From Verrucomicrobia bacterium UBA6015 (lineage in GTDB: Bacteria > Verrucomicrobiota > Kiritimatiellia > UBA8416), in contig DIZZ01000281.1 in NCBI GenBank assembly GCA_002428045.1, forward strand, positions 1 to 64,000: a stretch of 64,000 nt of DNA, in the 5' to 3' direction. This document shows, piece by piece, positions 8,038 to 16,100 of the stretch (positions are counted from its first letter, which is position 1; each line of letters begins with the position of its first letter). Below the pieces are notes generated by a model, which saw nothing but the letters and a program-made list of their open reading frames with translations, made no database searches and was not told where the DNA came from. The translations under genes were made by a program, and so were the position numbers.

Positions 8038-8808
8038 CTAGAGCCGTGGCAGGGTCAGGCCCCCGTCCACCATGATCACCTGTCCCGTCGAGTAGAGGAA
8101 TCCGCCAGCCGCCAGCGCGGCAACGGCACGACCGACATCGGCGGGGGTGCCCCAGCGCTTCTGCACGCAGAGCCCTTCGCTGATCAGCTTGTCGTACTTC
8201 TCCTTCACCCCGGCGGTCATGTCGGTGGCGATAACGCCCGGCCGCACTTCATAAACCGGGATATCGAACTCGCCCAGGCGCACGGCCCAGAGCTGCGTCG
8301 CCATGCTCACGCCCGCCTTGGATAGGCAGTACTCCCCGCGGCTGGGCGAGGCGACCGTGGCGGAGATCGACGACACATTGATGATGCTGCCGCGCCAGGC
8401 CGGATTTGCCGCCTCCTGTTCAACCATCCAGCGGGCCACCGCCTGGGTCAGGAAATAGGGACCTTGCAGATTGGTGCGCATGACCTCCTCGAAGCTCGCC
8501 TCCGTCGCCTCCAGGATGTCCAGCCGCTGCCGCGGGGCAATGCCGGCGTTGTTCACCAGCACGTTAAGCCGTCCGTAATGCGACCGGATGGTGGTCAGCA
8601 TCGCGGCGCGATCCCCCGGTTCAGCCACATTGCAGCGCACATACAGGACCTCGGCACCGAGCTTGCGCAGGCCCTGCAGCGTGTCGTCGACCGCTGCCGC
8701 CTCACGCATGCCGCAGAGAACCAGATCAAACCCACCCTCGGCGAGGGACTGGGCGACGCCCAGTCCGATCCCGCGGGTGCCGCCCGTCACCAGTGCTACG
8801 TTTCTCAT
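8038..8808 (-). CDS. Short-chain dehydrogenase/reductase
   Basis: A 256-aa classical SDR. The NAD(P) motif TGGTRGIGLGVAQSL is at residues 8-22, NNAGIAP marks the structural motif, the catalytic Tyr/Lys lie in YCLSKAG, and the C-terminus ends with the usual GQVIMVDGGLTLPRL. Annotation pipelines usually call this 3-ketoacyl-ACP reductase (FabG-like), but the context points to sugar or polyol oxidoreduction. I start it at 8808 (MRNVALVTGG) because this overlaps the upstream dehydrogenase stop by 4 bp (ATGA); a longer frame to 8850 only adds upstream coding shadow. Confidence 0.88.
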   Translation of the reverse strand: MRNVALVTGGTRGIGLGVAQSLAEGGFDLVLCGMREAAAVDDTLQGLRKLGAEVLYVRCNVAEPGDRAAMLTTIRSHYGRLNVLVNNAGIAPRQRLDILEATEASFEEVMRTNLQGPYFLTQAVARWMVEQEAANPAWRGSIINVSSISATVASPSRGEYCLSKAGVSMATQLWAVRLGEFDIPVYEVRPGVIATDMTAGVKEKYDKLISEGLCVQKRWGTPADVGRAVAALAAGGFLYSTGQVIMVDGGLTLPRL

Positions 8809-9986
8809 GCCTTCAGCTCCGGTACGTCCATCCACTTGCCTTGCTTCCACGACTGCATGCCCAGCTCGGCGAGCTGCACACCCTTGGCCCCCTCAAGCAG
8901 CGAATAGGACCAGGGTTCGTCCAGGGCCACATGGCGGATGAACTGCTCCCACTGGATCTTGAATGCGTTATCGTAGGCGATGTTGTTCGGCACCGGCTGC
9001 CAGCCCTTGTAGAAATCGATCGGCTGGGCAATGTCCGGATTCCAGACCGGCTTGGGCGTTTCCGCCGCGCCCTGCACCCAGACTTCGCGCAGGCCGGCGA
9101 CGGCCGATCCCTTTTCGCCATCGACCTGCACGGTCAGCAGGTCGTCGCGCCGTACCCGCGTGCACCAGGAGCTGTTGAACTGGGCCACTAGGCCCCCCTC
9201 CAGGATGAAGATGGCGTAGGCCGAATCATCGGCGGTACAGGCAAACGGGGTTCCGTCCTCGTGCCGCCGCTGGGCGATGTCGGTATTGCCATAGGCGACC
9301 ACGCGCTTGACGGGAGCGAAGACATGATCCAGCACATAGCGCCAGTGGCAGAACATATCGATCATCATACCGCCGCCATCCTCGGCGCGGTAGTTCCAGC
9401 TCGGCCGCTGGGCGGGTTGGTCCAGATCCATGCCGGTGAAGACCCAGTAGCCGAATTCACCGCGGATCGAGAGGATGCGTCCGAAGAAGCCGATCTCCTG
9501 CAGCATCTTGAGCTTGCGGAAGCCCGGCAGCCAGAGCTTGTCCTGCACGACGCCGTTCTTCAGGCCGGCCTTCTCGACCAGCCGTGACAGGCGCAGGGCC
9601 TCGCTGGATTCGACGGCGGTGGGCTTCTCACAGTAAATAGCCTTGCCCGCCTTGACGGCCCGCTCGACAAAACCGGCCCGCTGCAGCGTGCCCGAGGCAT
9701 CGAAGAAAATATCGTATTGCCCGTACTTGCCATCCAGTGCCCCTTGCAGGTCGGTGGTGTAGGCGAAAGGCTTGCCACAGGCGGGCATGCCGTAGGTCTC
9801 GGCCAGCGCCTTAAGCTTGTTCTCATTGCGTCCGGTCAGGATGGGGTCGGGCATCAGCGTCAAATCGCTGCCGATGCGGATGCCGCCCTGCTTGATGATC
9901 GCGGCGATGGAGCGGTCGAGGTGCTGGTTGGTGCCCATGCGCCCGGTGACGCCGTTCATAATGATGCCGATTCTGCGTGTTTCCAT
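8805..9986 (-). CDS. Gfo/Idh/MocA-family oxidoreductase
   Basis: A 393-aa NAD(P)-dependent dehydrogenase. It has an N-terminal Rossmann segment (GIIMNGVTGRMGTNQHLDRS), the conserved EKP motif in IYCEKPTAVES, and a C-terminal alpha/beta domain typical of glucose-fructose oxidoreductase/inositol dehydrogenase enzymes. The ATG at 9986 is preceded by AAGGAGT. It is the first gene of the operon Gfo-SDR-FAD-GT2, with a 4-bp overlap to the SDR. Members act on sugars, inositols and related compounds; the clustering with an SDR and a flavoprotein suggests sequential oxidation/reduction of one carbohydrate, which is inference. Confidence 0.88.
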   Translation of the reverse strand: METRRIGIIMNGVTGRMGTNQHLDRSIAAIIKQGGIRIGSDLTLMPDPILTGRNENKLKALAETYGMPACGKPFAYTTDLQGALDGKYGQYDIFFDASGTLQRAGFVERAVKAGKAIYCEKPTAVESSEALRLSRLVEKAGLKNGVVQDKLWLPGFRKLKMLQEIGFFGRILSIRGEFGYWVFTGMDLDQPAQRPSWNYRAEDGGGMMIDMFCHWRYVLDHVFAPVKRVVAYGNTDIAQRRHEDGTPFACTADDSAYAIFILEGGLVAQFNSSWCTRVRRDDLLTVQVDGEKGSAVAGLREVWVQGAAETPKPVWNPDIAQPIDFYKGWQPVPNNIAYDNAFKIQWEQFIRHVALDEPWSYSLLEGAKGVQLAELGMQSWKQGKWMDVPELKA

Positions 9987-10103
9987 TGTGTGACTCCTTG
10001 GTAATGTAAATTTCAGAGATACATGCCTAACAAATTTCCGTTCCTATTACACGCATAAAAAACGGGATCTTGTTGAAACCCGAATCCTTCGATTTGTGAC
10101 CAA

Positions 10104-11819
10104 TCACAGCCTGAAAAACCGGAAGTCGGCGGGGCTGACTGTGCAGGCGACGTGGCGGGTGATGGTCAGCTCGGGGTAGCGCCGCAGAAGGTCGGCAGCA
10201 TAGGCGTTGACCTGTTCGACCCCGTCGGTCGGCGGCTCGGTCCAGCCCATGACCCCCAGCCTGGCCGCTTTTTCCTTCGGGTAATGCTTGAACTCGATCA
10301 GGTCCGCCTTGTTCTCGAACACGGTTCCTGCACGCCCGATCGCCTCCCAGTCGCTGCGGCCCGTGGCATGGTTGACCTCGATCGCGAACATGAAGTAGTG
10401 TGAGAGGTACCGTGTACAAAGCTCATAGAAGGTCGTCCGGAACAGGTTCTCGTTGGCCTTGTCAAAGGCCTGCGCTGGAATCTGCCCGACATACTGTTTC
10501 CAATAGCCGGCAAACAGGGCCGCCCAGTCGTGATCCTTGAGGAACTGCCGGAACATGTCCGTGTAGCCCATCGACACCTCGATATGCTCAAGCTCGTTGA
10601 AATACTCCGTGAAGATCTTTTTCACCGTCAGATTCGGGAACTCCAGGCTGAATCGATCCCGGAATGTCACCATTCCCAGATAATACAGGCTCAACGGGAA
10701 AAAGGCCTTCTCGATAAACCGCTCGCGGTTGAAGTTGCTCTTGAGCATTGCCGGGTCCACTGGCAGCTCCCCGTCAAGCATCAGCGTCTCGACCAGCTCG
10801 CGCGTCTCCTTGTCGGTCCCGCACAGCCGCCGCAGCCAGTTGATGTCAGTGCGCAGGTTGTCGTCAATCGTCTCGGTCGGGATTCCCCCTTCGTTGATCA
10901 AAAGGGCGTGCAGATAAAAATTGCAGATCGTCGAATTATAAAGCGTCTCGCGTGCCTCCGGCAGAAGACGGTAGCCGTTGTAATGGATCCGCAGATCATC
11001 CCGCACACGCAGCTTGAGTGAATCAGGAAATCCATGATCATTGAAAATCTCATCTACATAGCCATCCACTTCCGCCTGCGTGAAGCCCATCATGTCCAGC
11101 GTGTGTTCCTTGAGCGTGATGATCTGCCCGATATTGAAACCGCTTGTCAGGTCGTCCATCGTCACCGGCAGCACACCCGTAATGAACACGCGGGCGACCA
11201 CGCCATCCCCCACCCCGGCCTTGATCACCTTGAAGAAGGTGCGCAGGAACGAATCCCCGGTCGTCAGTTCCTTGTAGAGTGCGTCCTGATGTGTCGTCAG
11301 GAGTTGGTTGGTGAAGTTGTCGTACTCGTCGATAATGATATTGACGGGGGGACGCTTGCCATTCTTGACCTCTGTCAGAAGGGTGGATAGCGCACTCGAC
11401 GCTTCATGCGCAACATCTTTCAGATCGACATCCAGCAAGTCGGCATAGTCTGAAAGGAATCGTGAAAAGGAATTACGGCATTCACGAAAGAAGAACTCCC
11501 GTATGGCCCCGTAATCCGCACCCACTTCAACCTTTGAGAAATCAAACCGCATGACCAGATGACTATTATGCGCAGTTGTCGGATTCCGCCCGATATCGGT
11601 ATTGCCGAAGAGTTCGCCGAACCGATCCTTGCGGTTGACGTCGTAGTAGCACTCCATGATCGAGCACCACAGGCTCTTGCCGAAGCGGCGCGGGCGCAGG
11701 AACACCGGGATCTCGTATTTCTCCAGTTCATGAATGAACCGGGTCTTGTCCACGAAATAGAAATGCTCCCGGATCAGTTTCTCGTAATTCGCTACCGCGT
11801 ATGGAATACGTCGTTTCAT
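10104..11819 (-). CDS. AAA-ATPase-like / PD-(D/E)XK nuclease-like protein
   Basis: A 571-aa second member of the AAA_ATPase-like/PDDEXK family, diverged from the copy at 3064-4773. It has the Walker A-like LRPRRFGKSLWCSIM, the Walker B NIIIDEYDNF, and a C-terminal nuclease-like VFENKADLIEFKHYPKEKAA. I start it at ATG 11819 (MKRRIPYAVANYEKL), which matches the family N-terminus and leaves only 7 bases after a CATACT box; a frame extension to 11867 adds an unrelated Cys-rich stretch. Upstream is rlmN on the same strand. Its function is unknown. Confidence 0.83.
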   Translation of the reverse strand: MKRRIPYAVANYEKLIREHFYFVDKTRFIHELEKYEIPVFLRPRRFGKSLWCSIMECYYDVNRKDRFGELFGNTDIGRNPTTAHNSHLVMRFDFSKVEVGADYGAIREFFFRECRNSFSRFLSDYADLLDVDLKDVAHEASSALSTLLTEVKNGKRPPVNIIIDEYDNFTNQLLTTHQDALYKELTTGDSFLRTFFKVIKAGVGDGVVARVFITGVLPVTMDDLTSGFNIGQIITLKEHTLDMMGFTQAEVDGYVDEIFNDHGFPDSLKLRVRDDLRIHYNGYRLLPEARETLYNSTICNFYLHALLINEGGIPTETIDDNLRTDINWLRRLCGTDKETRELVETLMLDGELPVDPAMLKSNFNRERFIEKAFFPLSLYYLGMVTFRDRFSLEFPNLTVKKIFTEYFNELEHIEVSMGYTDMFRQFLKDHDWAALFAGYWKQYVGQIPAQAFDKANENLFRTTFYELCTRYLSHYFMFAIEVNHATGRSDWEAIGRAGTVFENKADLIEFKHYPKEKAARLGVMGWTEPPTDGVEQVNAYAADLLRRYPELTITRHVACTVSPADFRFFRL

Positions 11820-11826
11820 GGAAGAC

Positions 11827-11854
11827 AGTATGCAACCGCAAAAACAAAAGGCAA
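11827..11854 (-). promoter_or_regulatory. Leaderless-type promoter of the second AAA gene
   Basis: Minus-strand TTGCCT (11849-11854), 16-bp spacer, CATACT (11827-11832), 7 bases, ATG 11819. The -35 hexamer is identical to that of the first AAA gene and the distance to the ATG is the same. No Shine-Dalgarno sequence is present. Confidence 0.48.
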
Positions 11855-11931
11855 CCAGATTTTTCACCTGATTTCTTCACGGCATATTGAACGTGCGCAG
11901 GCAGACCGATTAAGCGCACAGGACACAAAAC

Positions 11932-12975
11932 CTATGGTGGTGCCGATGGCGAAAGATTTGACTTCCCCCCTGTTGAAAGCAATCCACAGGCGGCGAGGAT
12001 ATCCTCCCCGCGTGATGCGCGCACCGTGGTTCGGATGCCTTTGCCGACCAGGGCCTCGCGGAATTCCTGGATGGTACCTTCCGGTGAACTTTCCAGCGGG
12101 GTGTCCGGGATGGGATGGAATCGGATCAGGTTCATGCGGCAGCTCAGGCCGCCCAGCAGTCGCACGATTTCGCGAACATGCCGGGGGCTGTCGTTGATGC
12201 CCTTGAACATGATGTACTCAAAGGAAATCCGCCGCTGCGGGTCGGTGTTGCCGGCCTTCAGCAGGTCGACGACATCGGCGATGGGATAGACCTTCTCGAC
12301 CGGCATGAACTGCTGGCGCTCGTCATGGAACGGGTTGTGCATACTGACGGCCAGATGGCAGGCGGAATGCGCAAGGAAATGCCGGATGCCCGGGATCAGG
12401 CCGATGGTCGACACGGTGATGCGGCGCGGACTCAAGGCGAGCCCCCAGTCGGCCGTCAGGATCTCGAGACTGCGCATCACGTTGTCCAGATTATCAAAGG
12501 GTTCGCCCATGCCCATATACACGATGTTGGTCAGGCGCTCCCGTTCCGGCAGGCTCAGGATCTGGTTCAGGATCTCGCCCGCCGACAATTGGGCCTGGAA
12601 GCCCTGCCTGCCGGTCATGCAGAACAGGCAGCCCATCTTGCAGCCCACCTGCGAGGAGACACACAGCGTGGCGCGGTCCCCGTCCGGAATATAGGCCGCT
12701 TCGACAAACCGGTTCTGCCGGGTCGGGTAAAGGTATTTCCGGGTGCCATCGGCCGACGTCTGGACCTTCGTGGCCTCGTTCAGGCCAAGGGTGAACCCGT
12801 CGCTGAGCCGTTGGCGGGCTTGTCGCGAGAGATTGGTCATCGCATCAAACGAACGCGCAGGCTTCTTGTAGAGCCATTCACAGAGCTGCCGTCCCGAAAA
12901 GGAGGGAAGTCCCAGACGGGTGACGATCGCCTCCAGTTCCTCCGGTGTTTTGCCGATCAGGGGTTCTTCACTCAT
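11932..12975 (-). CDS. rlmN: 23S rRNA (adenine-2503-C2)/tRNA (adenine-37-C2) methyltransferase
   Basis: A 347-aa radical SAM methylase. The iron-sulfur motif CKMGCLFCMTGRQGF (CxxxCxxC), the SSQVGC lead-in, MGMGEPFDNLDNV and the C-terminal RASRGEDILAACGLL (with the methyl-carrying Cys) are all intact and in the usual order. The length is normal. RlmN methylates A2503 of 23S rRNA and A37 of some tRNAs. It is transcribed divergently from the large autotransporter gene. Minus-strand TTGATA and TATACG boxes lie just before the ATG with no Shine-Dalgarno, so it may also be leaderless, though the 15-bp spacing is short. Confidence 0.95.
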   Translation of the reverse strand: MSEEPLIGKTPEELEAIVTRLGLPSFSGRQLCEWLYKKPARSFDAMTNLSRQARQRLSDGFTLGLNEATKVQTSADGTRKYLYPTRQNRFVEAAYIPDGDRATLCVSSQVGCKMGCLFCMTGRQGFQAQLSAGEILNQILSLPERERLTNIVYMGMGEPFDNLDNVMRSLEILTADWGLALSPRRITVSTIGLIPGIRHFLAHSACHLAVSMHNPFHDERQQFMPVEKVYPIADVVDLLKAGNTDPQRRISFEYIMFKGINDSPRHVREIVRLLGGLSCRMNLIRFHPIPDTPLESSPEGTIQEFREALVGKGIRTTVRASRGEDILAACGLLSTGGKSNLSPSAPP

Positions 12976-13118
12976 GACCAGAACGTATATCTCCGCCAGC
13001 AGATTATCAATCTATATGTTTGCAAATCGAACGTTTTTGGCGTATACGGTGTCGGCATAGAGTTTAGAAGTCTGTAGAGATATTACCAGTCTTCTGTAAT
13101 AGAACCAAAGGAGTCACG

Positions 13119-16100
13119 ATGAAAAGGATACCCGCGTGTTTTCTAACCGTTGCATTGATCGCCTCCGGGACACAGGCTCTAGAAGCGCCGGTTACCCTCG
13201 GTGTATTCACGGGGGAGGAGGGTGTCTTCGGTCAGGGCGATCTGGTGCTGCCGATCCATCGCTATGACCAAGGGCTGCTTTTCTTCAATCCGCGGGTATC
13301 GGCCAGCGACAGCGATCAGCAGGAAACCAATATCGGACTCGGCCTGCGGCAGCAGTTGGATTGGCCCGGTTCGTATATCCTCGGTGCCAACGTGTTCTAT
13401 GACGGACGCTGGTCGGCCAACAACAACCGTTTCGACCAGATCGGTCTTGGGCTGGAACTGTTGAGCGACCGGATTGATGCGCGGGCCAACTACTATCTGC
13501 CCAACAAGGATATGTACCTGATCGATACCGTCCGGATGGAATCCGTCGAGCAGTCTGAATTTGTCAGGCGGCACGTCGACAACTGGTTTGAACCCTATGC
13601 CACCGGCAACCAGGTGAATCAGGATTACGGATGGCGCCTGACCACCCAGCGTACGGTGTTCACGGAAACAAGCTGGCAGATTTATGATCGCTACGAATCC
13701 GCCCTGGAAGGTTTCGACACCGAGATCGGCTGGCGGTTGCCGATGCTTGAGGACTGGGGTGAAACCCGCATTTTCGCTGGCTATCAATATTTTGACAATC
13801 CTTTCGGTCCTGAATTCAAGGGTGGCAAGGCGCGCATGGAAGTACGCATGTTCGATGGCTTGCTAACCCTCGACGCCCACGTTTACGAGGATGATGACCT
13901 GAACATGACCGACTACCTGGTTGGCATGCGGGTGCGCCTCCCGCTTGAACCCTCCGGTCTGGCCCTGTGGCGGAACCTGCGTCACCACCGCGTCCGGCAG
14001 GGCGGTCTGGCCGAGCGCTTGACGGAGATGGTGATGCGCGACCCAAAGGTGCAGTCCCGCGAATCCGGCTACATCGCCGATCCCGATCTGCGTGGAATTG
14101 TGGTTGAGACGAAAACGAAGGTCACCCGCAACACCCGCACCGATGGAACTGTTGTGGTGATGGAGGATGTTGTGTTTGTCAGCCCCGACGGGAACGATGG
14201 GGCTACCGGCACCGCCGAGGATCCGAAGCGGTCGATCCAGAACGGCGTGAATGCAGCGTACGGTCAGCAGCATGTCTATGTCTTCGGCGGCAACTACAAC
14301 GAGTCCGTCGTGGTTAATCCGGGTGTGCTGTTGATGGGCAGTGGGTGCATGATCCCGGCCAATGGTGGGCATTTCTTCGGGGGCGGTGTGCCGTCGGTGA
14401 TCGTTGCTCCCGGCTCGGCGCCGGCTGCCGTCACCATGCAGGATAATTCATTCGTGGGTGGGTTCGATATCAGCAATCCCGGCGGGCGCGGCATCTATTC
14501 CTCCGCCGGGGCACTGGTGATCCGCTGCAATTACATCCACAATACGCTGGTCGGCGTGGAGGTCGAGCGGAGCGGCGATGTGGATCTGCTGCTCGCCAAC
14601 AATACCCTCGCCAATAACACGCAGGACGGTGCGCGGATCAGTGGTACCGGTGCCAGCGGCACGTACCTAGTCAACGCCAGCGGCAACACGTTTGCAAACA
14701 ATGGAGAAAACGGGATTTCCCTTTCCGCAGGAAATTACGACACGGCCGTCGCCACGCTCGATGACAATACCGCCACCGGGAATGAGACGGGCTTGCGCGT
14801 CAGTCTGGATGCCGACGAATTGGCTATGCTGAGCATTGGCAATACCCGCGCCAACAACAACCGCGGGACGGGAATCCAGGCCAGTGTCTCCGCAGATCAA
14901 ATGGCGGCTGCGCTGGTGGGGACGCCGCTGATCGGGGTGGATTCTCTCGGGTTTGAAGAGGCTAAAGTAGAGGGGTCTGACCATCCGTCTCTGGTGATCA
15001 GCAGCGCACCGGTTCAGGCCAGCGGCAACGGTGGCAACGGGATCGATCTTGATGTGCAGAGTGACCTGGTTGGCGCGGCACTACTCTTGGATGTCGAGGC
15101 CAGCAACAATGGCGGCCATGGTGCCCATGTCGCGGTGGATGGCAGCCTGGCAATCGGTTTGGCTGGGGCTTCCGGGAATGTCATGGAGGTCGCGCAGCTC
15201 GCGGTCGATCTGATCGAACTCCTTGACACGGACATGGCACTGCCGGAGCTTCCCACCCTGTCCGCCGGACCTTCGGTATTCAGTGGCAACGTCGGCGATG
15301 GACTGCTGCTGGATGTGAATTCCGACGTGCTTTCAATCGGCGTCGTGCTCGGTGCAGAGGCGGACAACAACGGTAACAACGGGCTTGCGATGAATGTCGC
15401 CACGGAGGATGGTATGGCCGCCATCGGCCTGATGGCCCGATTCGATGCCGCTGGCAATGCGGGGCATGGTGCCGCCATGCAGGTTGACGGCGATTTCCTT
15501 GCCGCTGGGGTGCTGCTGGATGGCCGTGTCAGTGGCAACGGCGATGACGGTGTCGATCTGGACGTATGTAGCAGCGGCATTTCGCTGGGTCTGATCGCCT
15601 CGACGGATCCGTTGCGTGCGGTGGCCGATATGGTCAACACCGAGTTTGATCTCGATCCTCCCGTTGAAATCCAGGGAGAACCCTGGGGGGCCTTTGAAGC
15701 AACCGGCAATGCAGGGGACGGCATCCATGCCGATATCGTAGGTGACATTGCCGCCATCGGCATCTTCCTGGACATCCAAGCCAACAACAATGGCGGGGAT
15801 GGTGCTGACCTAACTTTGGATGGCGGCTTGGCATCCATCGGGCTGGTGGCCTCAACCGAGAATATCATGGAGGTCGCCCAACTCGGCCTCAATGCAATCG
15901 GTCTGTTGGATGAGGATTTGAACCTGCCCGCCCTGCCCGCGCTGACCTCAGGGCCGGTCGAATTCAACAGCAACGGGGGCGAGGGGCTTGTCCTTGAGGT
16001 GGATTCAGGCCTGTTGGCGGTCGGTGCCGTGCTGGGTGCCGAGGCGAACAACAACGGCAACAACGGGCTTGAGATGACGGTTGATGCTGCGGAAGGGCTG

